Below, one piece after another: positions 17,181 to 26,311 of a stretch of 64,000 bases of DNA (the stretch's first letter is position 1; every line of letters begins with the position of its first letter). The notes below the pieces were generated by a model that made no database searches, was not told the DNA's origin, and saw only the letters and a list, made by a program, of their open reading frames with translations. The position numbers were made by a program, and so were the translations under genes. Source of the stretch: Caballeronia hypogeia (GTDB lineage: Bacteria; Pseudomonadota; Gammaproteobacteria; Burkholderiales; Burkholderiaceae); contig NZ_FCOA02000031.1 in assembly GCF_001544875.2 (NCBI RefSeq), positions 1 through 64,000 on the forward strand, written 5' to 3'.

Positions 17181-17633
17181 ATGTGCTTAGAGTACGGGGC
17201 GACAATGTCAAAGAGCTACGAAGATCCAGTCGACGGAATGCTGCTCTTATACGCGGTGGCTGCCCTTCCTGTTCGTCCCGCGAAGGCGGGTGGATGGTTC
17301 CATCGCTCGACTAATGGTGTCGCCTCGATCATCTCCAGGCACGAAGATGTGCCTGATGTCTTATTGCGCTTGCCGCAAGACTGGACTGTCCTGGAGCCCG
17401 TAAAGTTCGTCGGGCTCCACGACGATCCAGACATCGTGTCCGTGGACCCACGATTCCGATATAGCATCGACCGGCGATCCAGCGCGATCGTGGGGCGAAA
17501 TGACGGTGGCCGACACGTTCTTCTCATGCTGGTTAACTCGCCTGAAGCAGCGCTGATGCCGCAACGTCTATTCGGGGCTGCATCGACTTTCGAAGACTGT
17601 CTCTGCTATCTCGACCAGACAGGGCGTTTGTGA
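17181..17633 (+). CDS. Hypothetical protein, 150 residues
   Basis: The start at 17181 follows GAGAGGTTTGAG; ATG 17205 is an alternative. The protein (MSKSYEDPVDGMLLLYAVAALPVRPAKAGGWFHR, later RHVLLMLVNSPEAALMPQRLFGAASTFEDCLCYLDQ) has no recognised domain, signal peptide or membrane segment. It lies between a porin and an AraC-type regulator gene on the same strand. It has coding-like composition and a plausible ribosome site. It could be a small regulator or chaperone, but nothing specific supports this. Confidence 0.6.
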   Translation: MCLEYGATMSKSYEDPVDGMLLLYAVAALPVRPAKAGGWFHRSTNGVASIISRHEDVPDVLLRLPQDWTVLEPVKFVGLHDDPDIVSVDPRFRYSIDRRSSAIVGRNDGGRHVLLMLVNSPEAALMPQRLFGAASTFEDCLCYLDQTGRL

Positions 17634-17719
17634 GCGCATGCGCAGGGATTCAATTCAGCATGAAATCGTAGTCCGCGAGAACTTGACTGGTCGCGCGATA
17701 GTGTGAAAGGAGAGACGTC

Positions 17720-18658
17720 GTGGAGTTCAGAATACGTCCGTTGAAAGATGTCAATGACCTGTCTGTCGGAATGCGAGGTTGGGAACAGGTCTATCGGCAG
17801 ATGTCACCAGGGTTCTTCTCCGGCGTTGCCGTACAGGCAGAGACGTCCGAGTTCCAGTTCTTTCGAGAGAAGACGAGCCGGCGAGTGTGCCAGACAGGAG
17901 TGACACCGGGTCACTTCTCGTCGATCGCCGTTCCGTTGGAGGCCGGTGCGTCCGGAACATTCCAGGGACTTCGTTTCGACGGGTTCGCTCTTCTGCTGCT
18001 CGGTGAGGAAGAGGAGTTTCGGATGCATACGTCGGAGGCATTCCATTACTGCGGAGTGAGCCTTCCTTCCGATGTGATAAGCATGCTATCGAGCGCCGTC
18101 ACCGATGGCGAAATGGAATTCTCGTCGAGAAGTAGTGTGCACTCTCTGAAGCTTTCTCAAGGAACGGAGACGAGTGGCCGCCTTTTGTCCTGCTTCGCCC
18201 AAGTCGAGCGGACCCCCGGGATGCTTCAAAATCCGGTTTTGCTCAAGCGAATTCGCGATGAAATGCTGAGTGTGCTGCTCGATCTTCTCGTTCCAGGAAA
18301 CCGGGTCGAGCGAGACCTGACACATACCACCTATGCCGATATCGTCCGTAGGAGCGAAAAGCTCTTGCAAGCGGACTCAGATGCCGCAGTCACGGTGCTT
18401 GATCTCTGTGTTGCATTGCGTTGCAGCAGGAGGACATTGCAGACGAGCTTCCAACGGGTCGCAAATGTGTCACCCGTTGAGTACCTGCGCATGATGCGGC
18501 TCAACGGCGTTCGACGGCTTTTGAGAAGCACGAGTCAGAATGAGTTGGGCGTGGGGGACGCTGCAGCGAAGTGGGGATTTACTCACGCGAGCTATTTTGC
18601 GCGAGAGTACCGCAGCCTTTTCGGTGAACTCCCGTCTCAGACGGCAAGGCAGTCCTGA
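17720..18658 (+). CDS. AraC-family transcriptional regulator
   Basis: 312 residues with a GTG start at 17720 after AAAGGAGAGACGTC. The C-terminal AraC/XylS double helix-turn-helix is clear: VTVLDLCVALRCSRRTLQTSFQRVANVSPVEYLRMMRLNGVRRLL, then GVGDAAAKWGFTHASYFAREYRSLFGELPSQT. The N-terminal half resembles the ligand-binding domain of FeaR-like regulators. It precedes the PuuB-like oxidase and aldehyde dehydrogenase genes on the same strand and is their most likely activator. Confidence 0.92.
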   Translation: MEFRIRPLKDVNDLSVGMRGWEQVYRQMSPGFFSGVAVQAETSEFQFFREKTSRRVCQTGVTPGHFSSIAVPLEAGASGTFQGLRFDGFALLLLGEEEEFRMHTSEAFHYCGVSLPSDVISMLSSAVTDGEMEFSSRSSVHSLKLSQGTETSGRLLSCFAQVERTPGMLQNPVLLKRIRDEMLSVLLDLLVPGNRVERDLTHTTYADIVRRSEKLLQADSDAAVTVLDLCVALRCSRRTLQTSFQRVANVSPVEYLRMMRLNGVRRLLRSTSQNELGVGDAAAKWGFTHASYFAREYRSLFGELPSQTARQS

Positions 18659-18899
18659 AGACTTTTAGAGTCCGTCGGATCGGGTTTGTGCTTGTCGTAC
18701 GTGACTTGGGGGGCTGGCTGATGTCCTTGTTTACCCGTGGGCCGTCATGGATTGCCGAAATGTGCTTATTGCAACACTGCGCATCTTCGTAAAGTTGAGC
18801 TCAGGTCGTCATCGATGGAGCTGTGCACCAGAGCGCTGCGCCGAGGCCCTCGATAGCGACGAAACTGTGATCAACGCTTGCAGCAAGGTCGAGACGGCA

Positions 18900-20201
18900 A
18901 TGCATACTGATGAGACGGCAACTTACTACACGGCTACCAAGAAGTACGATCTTCGCTTTCCAAAGCTCGAGGAAGAGCTCGAAGCAGAGGTCGTGATCAT
19001 TGGTGGCGGTTTTTCGGGAATTCATACGGCTCTCGAACTAGCGGAGAATGGACTTACCGACGTCGTGGTACTTGAAGCAAAGCATCTCGGCTATGGTGGA
19101 ACCTCGCGGAACGGGGGGCAGGTCATGGCTGGGATTGGCCATGATCTCGACGCGGTGAAGCGCGATATCGGGGAAGAGGGCGTCCAGGCGATTTTTGCCT
19201 TGAGTGATCTCGGGCCCAAGATCATGCGTGAGCGCATTACCCGCTACAACATCGATGCCGATTTTCGAAACGGCTACGGCTACCTTGCCTACAACAAACG
19301 CCAGGCCAAGACCCTGCAAGCGTGGGAAAAAGAATTCAAGGCTCTGGGTGGGCGTGACCAAATTCAGTACGTCGAGGGAACGGATGTCAGGAAGCTTGTA
19401 GGGTCCGACGTCTACCATGCTGGCTTGATGCATATGGGTGGTGGGCACGTGCATTCTCTCAATCTGTTGCTTGGCGAAGCCAAAGCGGCGGCCGAGATCT
19501 ACGGAGTTCGCATTTTCGAGTTTAGCCCGGCGGTCGAAGTGACCTATGGAGATCGGGTTCGCGTCCGAACCGCAAATGGCAGCGTTAGCGCGAAGAAGCT
19601 TGTGTGGGCCTGCGACGGTTTCATTAATCGGCTCGAGCCGGAACTTCACGCCACTACTATCAACGTGTGGGCGTTTAACTCTGTCACGGAGCCGTTGAGC
19701 GAGGAGCTGATCGAGCGCATTAGTCCGATTCGCGGTGCCTACAGCGACATCAGGCCCGTCATCAACTATTTTCGGGTGACCAACGACAACAGGTTGATGT
19801 TCGGTTCTTCCACGTCGATCATCGAGCATATTCCTGCGAACCTAAAGGCATGGAATCACAAGCTGATGGCAGAGGTTTTTCCTTACCTCAACAGCGTCAA
19901 GATCGACCTCGCCTGGGGCGGCCCAATGGCGGCAACGCGCAATCTTTTCCCCCAGCTCGGGACGTTAAAGGAACACTCGAACGTGTTCTTTGTTCAGGGA
20001 TACAGCGGATTCGGCGTGACACCCAGCCAAATCATCTGCAAGATCCTCGCCGAAGGAATATTGGGTGGATCCGAGCGATACCGTTTGCTGAGTTCCATTC
20101 CGCGTCAGTCTATTGCGCTCAAAGATCAGTACCGCGCTACTCTGGTCACGCTCGGCAAAATCATGCATCAGACATCGGGCTATTGGCACGGTCGACGATA
20201 G
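18900..20201 (+). CDS. DAO-type FAD oxidoreductase, gamma-glutamylputrescine oxidase-like
   Basis: 433 residues from ATG 18900 (MHTDETATYYTATKKY). The FAD-binding Rossmann fold reads EVVIIGGGFSGIHTALELAENGLTDVVVLEAKHLGYGGTSRNGGQ, with the SRNGG signature of the PuuB/D-amino-acid oxidase group. The C-terminal flavin contact is VFFVQGYSGFGVTPSQ. Enzymes of this group oxidise primary or secondary amines to aldehydes with release of ammonia or amine and H2O2. An aldehyde dehydrogenase follows 34 bp later. No gamma-glutamylputrescine synthetase (PuuA) is present in the window, so the true substrate may be a free amine. Confidence 0.88.
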   Translation: MHTDETATYYTATKKYDLRFPKLEEELEAEVVIIGGGFSGIHTALELAENGLTDVVVLEAKHLGYGGTSRNGGQVMAGIGHDLDAVKRDIGEEGVQAIFALSDLGPKIMRERITRYNIDADFRNGYGYLAYNKRQAKTLQAWEKEFKALGGRDQIQYVEGTDVRKLVGSDVYHAGLMHMGGGHVHSLNLLLGEAKAAAEIYGVRIFEFSPAVEVTYGDRVRVRTANGSVSAKKLVWACDGFINRLEPELHATTINVWAFNSVTEPLSEELIERISPIRGAYSDIRPVINYFRVTNDNRLMFGSSTSIIEHIPANLKAWNHKLMAEVFPYLNSVKIDLAWGGPMAATRNLFPQLGTLKEHSNVFFVQGYSGFGVTPSQIICKILAEGILGGSERYRLLSSIPRQSIALKDQYRATLVTLGKIMHQTSGYWHGRR

Positions 20202-20235
20202 CTCTTTCGGTCAAACAGTCAGGACAATTTACACC

Positions 20236-21723
20236 ATGTCACTCGTTTCCCTGCTTCCAGAAGTCAAAGCTTTCCTTGAGCGAAAGCACGGTCATTACAT
20301 TCACGGTCATTTGATCAGCGGAGAAGGGCCGCGCATCGATATTGTCAGCCCTGCGAACGGTGAAGTCGTCGCGAGCGTCGCTGATGCTACACAAGATGAC
20401 GTCGATGCCGCGGTTCTGTCGAGCCTCGAAGCATTCCGCGGTTCCTGGGCTAATACTACGCCGGCAGAACGCGCGAATGTCCTGCTTCGTTTGGCCGATC
20501 TGCTGCTTGTACATCGCGAGGAGCTTGCTCAACTCGAGACCATTCAATCTGGAAAAATCATCCAGATCGCCCGCGCATTCGAGGTCGATCAGGCAGCGAA
20601 CTTTCTGCGTCACTACGCTGGCGCGGCGACTCGCATTCATGGTGAGACGATCACACCGTCTTTGCCGTCTTTCAACGGCGAAAAATACACTGCTTTTACG
20701 CGTCGCGAACCGGTTGGCGTTGTGGTCGGGATTGTTCCCTGGAACTTCTCGATCATGATCGCAGTATGGAAATTCGCTTCAGCTTTGGCAACCGGCTGCA
20801 CGAGTGTCATCAAACCCAGTCAATTTACGCCTCTCACTCTTTTGCGAATCGCCGAACTTGCGACAGAGGCTGGATTGCCTGCGGGTGCACTCAACGTGGT
20901 CAGCGGAGGCGGAGAGGCCGGGCGTCGCCTTATCGAGCACAAAGACACTGCCAAGGTCAGCTTTACGGGATCCGTGCAAACTGGAATGGCGGTGGGTAGC
21001 GTCGCAATGCAGTCAAAGCTCACTAGGGCGACGCTGGAATTGGGTGGCAAGAACTCCGTCGGTTTTCTTAAGGATGTGGATGCAGATCGAACGGTAGCTG
21101 GCATCCTCGAGGCCGGATTTGTGCACCAAGGTCAAATCTGTGCTGCGGGCGAGCGATTTTTCGTTCACCGGTCGAGGATCGACGAAACTCTCGAGAAACT
21201 CTCGAAGGCGCTAGCGTCGTTCAGGATTGGCGATCCTATGGACGAGGCGACGCAGTTCGGTCCTCTTTCGAACGAGGCCCATTTTGCGAAGATTCAGTCA
21301 TTCTTTTCGCAGGCACGAAGTGATGGCAGCACGATCGTGTATGGGGCCGAGTCTCTCGACCGTCCCGGATATTTCGTGAAACCCACGGCAATCTTGGTAA
21401 GCGATGCAAATGCCCCCTTGCTTACCGAGGAGACTTTCGGTCCCATCGCAACGCTCCTGGCTTATGACGAAGAGGAGGAGCTTCTGAGCCTATTCAATGA
21501 CACTCCCTTCGGGCTTTCCGCTAGCCTTTGGACGAACGACCTCAGCAAAGCCTTTGGTTACGTTCCGCGAATCGAAGCTGGGACAGTCTGGGTGAACATG
21601 CATACCTTTCTGGACCCCGCCGTGCCATTCGGTGGCGTGAAGCAATCAGGGATAGGGCGAGAGTTCGGTTCAGCGTTCATCGAGGACTATACGGAACTTA
21701 AATCGGTATTCATTCGTCACTGA
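20236..21723 (+). CDS. NAD-dependent aldehyde dehydrogenase (PuuC/phenylacetaldehyde dehydrogenase-like)
   Basis: 495 residues from ATG 20236. All catalytic elements of the ALDH superfamily are present: GIVPWNFSIMIAVWKFASALATGCTSVIKPSQFTP, FTGSVQTG, general base Glu268 in TLELGGKN and nucleophile Cys302 in GQICAAGE, both at canonical numbering. It closely follows the PuuB-like oxidase and would oxidise its aldehyde product to the acid. The preference for gamma-glutamyl-aminobutyraldehyde, phenylacetaldehyde or another aldehyde cannot be read from the sequence. Confidence 0.92.
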   Translation: MSLVSLLPEVKAFLERKHGHYIHGHLISGEGPRIDIVSPANGEVVASVADATQDDVDAAVLSSLEAFRGSWANTTPAERANVLLRLADLLLVHREELAQLETIQSGKIIQIARAFEVDQAANFLRHYAGAATRIHGETITPSLPSFNGEKYTAFTRREPVGVVVGIVPWNFSIMIAVWKFASALATGCTSVIKPSQFTPLTLLRIAELATEAGLPAGALNVVSGGGEAGRRLIEHKDTAKVSFTGSVQTGMAVGSVAMQSKLTRATLELGGKNSVGFLKDVDADRTVAGILEAGFVHQGQICAAGERFFVHRSRIDETLEKLSKALASFRIGDPMDEATQFGPLSNEAHFAKIQSFFSQARSDGSTIVYGAESLDRPGYFVKPTAILVSDANAPLLTEETFGPIATLLAYDEEEELLSLFNDTPFGLSASLWTNDLSKAFGYVPRIEAGTVWVNMHTFLDPAVPFGGVKQSGIGREFGSAFIEDYTELKSVFIRH

Positions 21724-21947
21724 CGCGTCAAATCTCGCAGACGGAACGCTCATGAGCGGTCTCGATGGCAACGGCCGAAAAGTCACCGCCCGCCATCGAG
21801 ATCGGCGAGCGACGAATGAGTTGCGAAGAATCATCCTTTTAGTTGATTCCCCGCAGATGCCAGCGTGGCTACAGTATTTCCCAGCGTGGCGATCAAAAAC
21901 TGCTGTTCAGTCGCTTTCGCGTATTCAAATCAAACGGAGATGCTGTC

Positions 21948-22757
21948 ATGTCGACCCAGCCCCCTTTCATTCCCGTCGGTGCTCTCGCCGAGGGCTTTGC
22001 TCCTGAGAGCAATATTCTTGCTTCTGTCAGTGATCTCGCAGGGCGCACGATCCAGTTGGACTTTGGAGGCGGAACGCTCGAAACGCTGAGTTTTCCTGGG
22101 GTCGAACGGATTCGCTTCGGCGAAAGCGACTTCTCGTGCCGCGTCACATCGTTGCGGTCGAGCGTCTATTTTGTCGACTTCATCGGCGGCGGTGATACAC
22201 GCCCTTCTGCGACGACGAGTTTAGTCCTCGATATGGGGAAAGGCCTCGTAACATCGGTCGTCGGGCTGCTTCCATCCGAGTCTGAAGCGCGTATCGATGC
22301 CATTGCTCGCGTAGAACGGGGATTGCCGTTGACTTCTGTGTCGGTGAGGATTCGCCATGGCAGAATCCTCACCGACGGCATGCATCTTGAAACGCCGCTT
22401 CACGCTCCGACAGACGACTTGATTGGCAAGCGGGTCCTGTACGACTACTCCGCTACTGAAAGGTACGAGCACGTCTATCTCAACAGGAACCTCTACGCCT
22501 GGCATTGCCTGAGCGGGGTCGAAGCGGAACTTGCAGACGTCGATCAGTGCTATTACATTGCCATCGCAGAGCAACTCTATTTGTTCATCTGGTGCGAGAA
22601 GATCATCCCGACCGTGGGTATCATCCTGATCGATTTCGAGCGGCGCAAGACCGACGGCAAGCTCGTCGGATATGAGGGTACGGACTTTGGAAAGCTGTCG
22701 AATTTTCCGGTGGGCGCGCACCTTCAGGTCTTGAACGAAACGCGATATTCAGAGTAA
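21948..22757 (+). CDS. MoaF-family protein
   Basis: 269 residues from ATG 21948, preceded by CGGAGATGCTGTC. It has the two-part MoaF architecture: an N-terminal lipocalin-like half (IQLDFGGGTLETLSFPGVERIRFGESDFSCRVTSLRSSVYFVDFI) and a C-terminal half with YDYSATERYEHVYLNRNLYAWHCLSGVEAELADVDQCYYIAIAEQLYLFIWCEKIIPTVGIILIDFERRKTDGKLVGYEGTDFGKLSNFPVGA. The family was named from a molybdenum cofactor cluster on an Arthrobacter plasmid. No molybdenum cofactor or molybdoenzyme gene is near, so a role in the neighbouring amine oxidation route, perhaps small-ligand binding, is more likely here. Confidence 0.85.
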   Translation: MSTQPPFIPVGALAEGFAPESNILASVSDLAGRTIQLDFGGGTLETLSFPGVERIRFGESDFSCRVTSLRSSVYFVDFIGGGDTRPSATTSLVLDMGKGLVTSVVGLLPSESEARIDAIARVERGLPLTSVSVRIRHGRILTDGMHLETPLHAPTDDLIGKRVLYDYSATERYEHVYLNRNLYAWHCLSGVEAELADVDQCYYIAIAEQLYLFIWCEKIIPTVGIILIDFERRKTDGKLVGYEGTDFGKLSNFPVGAHLQVLNETRYSE

Positions 22758-22871
22758 GTTTTGACCATCGCGGGCGCAGTTCTTCGCCACGTCGACATAC
22801 CGCATGAAAGGTCTCGACATGGGACGGACAGTCGTGCTTCGGATGAGGCGCGATCGCGCCGTCTCTCCGAC

Positions 22872-23819
22872 TTATCCCACCAGCCGCGCGATGGCGTCGC
22901 GATACTCTCCGACGATCCGCTCGACGACTTCCGCCGCGCCCGGAAGATCGCGAATCAAACCCGCCGACTGGCCGAGTTCGACCTTGCCACGTTCGATATC
23001 GCCATCGAGCGCAGCCTGACGTAGCGTGCTGCTCGCGAACAGCGCGTCGTAAGCGGAATCGTCGGCTTCGTGTTTGTCTGCATGCAGCACGTCGTGTGCG
23101 AAAGCGTTCTTCGTCATGCGGACCGGCAGCTTGCGCACGCCGACGAGCACGGTGTCGTCGATCTCGGTATCGAGCACCGCATGCTTGTAATTCTCGTGCA
23201 CTCCAGACTCGCGCGTCGCAATGAAGCGCGTGCCAAGCTGTACGGCGTCTGCACCGAGCGCGAGCAAGGCAGCGACGCCATAGCCATCGGCGACGCCGCC
23301 GCCCGCAACGATCGGCACGGAGAATTCCTGCACGGCGCGTCGCACCGCGATCAGTGTGCTCACCCCGTTGGCTGGAGGATGCCCGCCTGCCTCCGCGCCG
23401 ACCACGACGAGCGCATCGACGCCCGCGCTTGTCGCCTTACGCGCGTGTTCAAGCGTGGACACAACGTGAATCCAGCGCGTGCCGATGCTGCGAAAGCGTT
23501 CTAGATGCGCCTTCGCGCCGCCTTGAGATGCGAACACGACGGGCACGCGCTCCTCTTCGATGACGTCGAGAAACAGTTCGGCTTGCGGGCGGTAGAGCGG
23601 CAGGTTCACGCCGAACGCGTGGCCATTCACGGCTGCTTTGACTTCGCGAACGGCATCGCGGAAGGCGTCGAGATACATAGGGCCAGCGGCGATCACGCCG
23701 AGGCCTCCCGCTTTGCTGACGGCGGCGGGCAACGCGGCGTTCGATGACGCCCAGCTCATGCCCGCCTGAATGATCGGATAGCGGATGTTCAGCATCCGGG
23801 TTAGTCGTGTCTGGATCAT
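22872..23819 (-). CDS. Nitronate monooxygenase / 2-nitropropane dioxygenase-like flavoprotein
   Basis: 315 residues from ATG 23819 (MIQTRLTRMLNIRYPIIQAGMSW). It is an FMN-binding TIM barrel: QAGMSWASS at the first strand, GVDALVVVGAEAGGHPP and VAGGGVADGYGVAALLALGADAVQLGTRFIAT at the phosphate-binding end. It is the last gene of the minus-strand acyl-CoA cluster, 16 bp after the CoA ligase. Many members annotated this way in acyl-CoA clusters are probably enoyl reductases or oxidases of unknown substrate, so nitronate activity is doubtful. Confidence 0.85.
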   Translation of the reverse strand: MIQTRLTRMLNIRYPIIQAGMSWASSNAALPAAVSKAGGLGVIAAGPMYLDAFRDAVREVKAAVNGHAFGVNLPLYRPQAELFLDVIEEERVPVVFASQGGAKAHLERFRSIGTRWIHVVSTLEHARKATSAGVDALVVVGAEAGGHPPANGVSTLIAVRRAVQEFSVPIVAGGGVADGYGVAALLALGADAVQLGTRFIATRESGVHENYKHAVLDTEIDDTVLVGVRKLPVRMTKNAFAHDVLHADKHEADDSAYDALFASSTLRQAALDGDIERGKVELGQSAGLIRDLPGAAEVVERIVGEYRDAIARLVG

Positions 23820-23835
23820 GGTGATTTCCGTGTGC

Positions 23836-25500
23836 TTACGCGAGCCCGAATTGCCTGATTGCATAGTCGCGCAGCTTGTTCTTCTGCACCTTCGAGCTTC
23901 CCGTCATGCCGATGTCATCGAACGAATGGACCAGCTCTAGATAGCGCGGGACCTTGAAGTTCGCACACCGACCCTTACAGAAGGCGATCAGCTCTTCGCT
24001 CGTCGCATCGGTGCCAGGTCGCAGCACGACGAATGCCGCGGCGACTTCGCCCAGGCGCGCATCGGGCACGCCGACGACCTGCGCGAGTTGCACGGCCGGA
24101 TGCGAGAACAGCGTTTCCTCAACTTCGGCGGGCGCGACGTTTTCGCCGCCGACGCGAAACACGTCCTTCAGGCGGCCAAGCATGCGCAGGCGTCCATCGG
24201 CATCAATCACGCCGAGATCGCCGGTGCGCAGCCAGCCATCTTCGCTGAATGCATTCGCGGTTTCCTCGGGCTTGTTGTAGTAACCCTTCATCACGCTCCA
24301 GCCGCGCACCTGGATTTCGCCGGGCGTGTTCGTGGACTGCACTTCGCCCGATTCCGTCGATACCGTGCGAATCTCGATGCCCGGATGCGGCGATGCCCAG
24401 CCCGCGACGCGAATCTCGAGCGGATCACGCCAATCGTTGAGCACGACGTTGGGCGACGCTTCCGATTGCCCATACGCGCCGACCATATATTTCACGCCCA
24501 TTACGTCATAGATCTTCTGCATGATCTCGGGACCGGCCGCCGCCCAGCCACCACGCAGATGAATACGTTCGCGCGCGAACTCGGGGTGGCCCATCAGCAT
24601 TAGAAAGATGGTGTCGTTTCCGGATGTGAGCGTGCAACGCTCTTCGTCAAGAATCGTGAGAACGTTCGATACATCGAACGACGGCACCGACAAAAGGCAT
24701 GCACCCGTGACGAGTGCGACGAGCAGCGAGAGCGTCGTGCCCGCAACATGGAAGAACGGCCGTACGCTGAAATAACGGTCGTCGCCGCGCACCCCGATGC
24801 GCAGCGCGGACGCGGCCGCATTCATCAACATGTTGCGATGGCGCAGAAGAACGCCCTTCGGAAATGAAGTCGTGCCCGAGGTGTATTGGATCAGCAGAAT
24901 ATCGTCGGGGCTGACGCGTTGTGCTCGTGCGGCGGCTTCGGTACGCAGTTCGGGCGTGTCAGCCAGGCCATCGAAGCGTTCCACGCCTGCGGGCACGGTG
25001 CGAGCGGAGTCACCGACCATGATCGCCCGACGCAGAATCGGCAACGCGTCGCCGGGCAGTGTCGTATCGAACGCCGGTTCGACGTCGCGCAACAATTGCG
25101 TGTAGTCGATGTTGAGGAACGTATCGACATAGAACAGCACACGGACGTCGCCTTGCTTCAGGCAATAGTTCAGTTCGTCGACCTTGAAGCGCGTGTTGAC
25201 TGGCACTGTCACCGCGCCGATCGACGCTGCAGCATAGAACAGCACGACCCAGTCGACTGAGTTGCCCATCAGAATGCCGACGTGCTCGCCGTGCTCTACG
25301 CCAGCCGCGAGCATGCGCGCGGCGGCGCTTTGCACACGCTCATGCAGCGTTCGATAGTCGATGCGCACGTTATCGATGACAAGCGCTTCGGCATCCGGCG
25401 TATCGGCGGCGCGCCGTGCGAGAATCGCGGGCAACGTGACGGCGCCGGTGAGGCCGAATTGCGCCGCATAGGCGGCGTAGTCCGTGTTCGCGTCATGCAT
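23836..25500 (-). CDS. Acyl-CoA synthetase (AMP-forming)
   Basis: 554 residues. The start ATG 25500 overlaps the crotonase stop by 8 bp. It belongs to the ANL superfamily: P-loop YTSGTTSFPKG (Ser in place of the usual second Gly), YGQSEAS in the A5 region, GYYNKPEETANAFSEDGWLRTGDLG, the hinge GRLKDVFRVGGENVAP, and the catalytic C-terminal Lys in GSSKVQKNKL. It activates a carboxylate with ATP and CoA. The operon with two crotonases and a class III CoA transferase points to side-chain or branched acid degradation, or a carnitine-like route. Confidence 0.92.
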   Translation of the reverse strand: MHDANTDYAAYAAQFGLTGAVTLPAILARRAADTPDAEALVIDNVRIDYRTLHERVQSAAARMLAAGVEHGEHVGILMGNSVDWVVLFYAAASIGAVTVPVNTRFKVDELNYCLKQGDVRVLFYVDTFLNIDYTQLLRDVEPAFDTTLPGDALPILRRAIMVGDSARTVPAGVERFDGLADTPELRTEAAARAQRVSPDDILLIQYTSGTTSFPKGVLLRHRNMLMNAAASALRIGVRGDDRYFSVRPFFHVAGTTLSLLVALVTGACLLSVPSFDVSNVLTILDEERCTLTSGNDTIFLMLMGHPEFARERIHLRGGWAAAGPEIMQKIYDVMGVKYMVGAYGQSEASPNVVLNDWRDPLEIRVAGWASPHPGIEIRTVSTESGEVQSTNTPGEIQVRGWSVMKGYYNKPEETANAFSEDGWLRTGDLGVIDADGRLRMLGRLKDVFRVGGENVAPAEVEETLFSHPAVQLAQVVGVPDARLGEVAAAFVVLRPGTDATSEELIAFCKGRCANFKVPRYLELVHSFDDIGMTGSSKVQKNKLRDYAIRQFGLA

Positions 25501-26281
25501 GGCCGTTTTCCCGAGGTTGATTGGCGGTTTCGCTGGTTTGACCGAACGAAGCAATGGATTGCTTCCAGTCCGAGGTCTGAAGAAGTGTGTCGATCGCAAG
25601 CATTTCAATGGCGAGCGCGCCTGCCGGGTCCGTTTCCACCCCGCGATCGATGCAATCGCGCGTCAGGCGCATAGCGAGTGCCGGCGCGGCAGCAATATCG
25701 TCGGCCATCTGACGCACAAGGGTCAACGCGTCGTCGTGCGGGATGATGCGCGACACGAGTCCGACCTGCTGCGCTTCCTGCGCGGATAACGCGCGCCCCG
25801 TGTACGCCATGTCCTTCGCGAGCCGTTTGCCGACGATACGTGGCAGGCGCTGCGTCGCACCGACCGTGCCCCACAACGCTTCTGGCGTGCGAAAACTCGC
25901 GTCGCGGGTCGCGACGATGAAATCGCACGCCATTGCGATCTCGCCACCTGAGCCGACCGCCGGGCCTTCGACGAGAGCAATGCACGGCTTGCCGATCTGC
26001 TCGAGCGCGTCATAGGCGGCGAAGGCCTTCAGCCTGCGGGCGCGCACGTCATCAATGGACATGCCTTTGCGCTCCTTCAGATCCGCCCCCGCACAAAACA
26101 CAGCACCGTTCGCGCGCACAATCACGCAATGAACCGATTCGTCAGTGCGCAATTCGATGGCGGCGGCACGCAAGGCATCGCACATGGGCCCGTTGAGCGC
26201 ATTGCGTTGCTCGGGCCGGTTCAGCACGATCTCGGCGACGTGTTCACGCCGCTCGACGATAAGCGTGTCGTTACTTGTCAT
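25493..26281 (-). CDS. Enoyl-CoA hydratase/isomerase family protein (1)
   Basis: 262 residues. Crotonase fold: oxyanion-hole strand AVFCAGADLKERKG, helix LVEGPAVGSGGEIAMACDFIVA and FRTPEALWGTVGATQRLPRIVG. Both positions equivalent to the catalytic Glu residues of classical enoyl-CoA hydratase appear to be Glu (GGEIAM and PEALWG). Hydratase activity is therefore plausible. It starts 30 bp after the CoA transferase stop and overlaps the CoA ligase gene at its 3' end. Confidence 0.9.
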   Translation of the reverse strand: MTSNDTLIVERREHVAEIVLNRPEQRNALNGPMCDALRAAAIELRTDESVHCVIVRANGAVFCAGADLKERKGMSIDDVRARRLKAFAAYDALEQIGKPCIALVEGPAVGSGGEIAMACDFIVATRDASFRTPEALWGTVGATQRLPRIVGKRLAKDMAYTGRALSAQEAQQVGLVSRIIPHDDALTLVRQMADDIAAAPALAMRLTRDCIDRGVETDPAGALAIEMLAIDTLLQTSDWKQSIASFGQTSETANQPRENGHA

Positions 26282-26311
26282 GGTGTCTTCCGGTGTGTCT
26301 CTATGATGCGT

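Noticed and set aside
21948-22757. Molybdenum cofactor biosynthesis as the function of the MoaF-like gene
   Set aside because: No other cofactor or molybdoenzyme gene is in the window; the name comes from one plasmid context.
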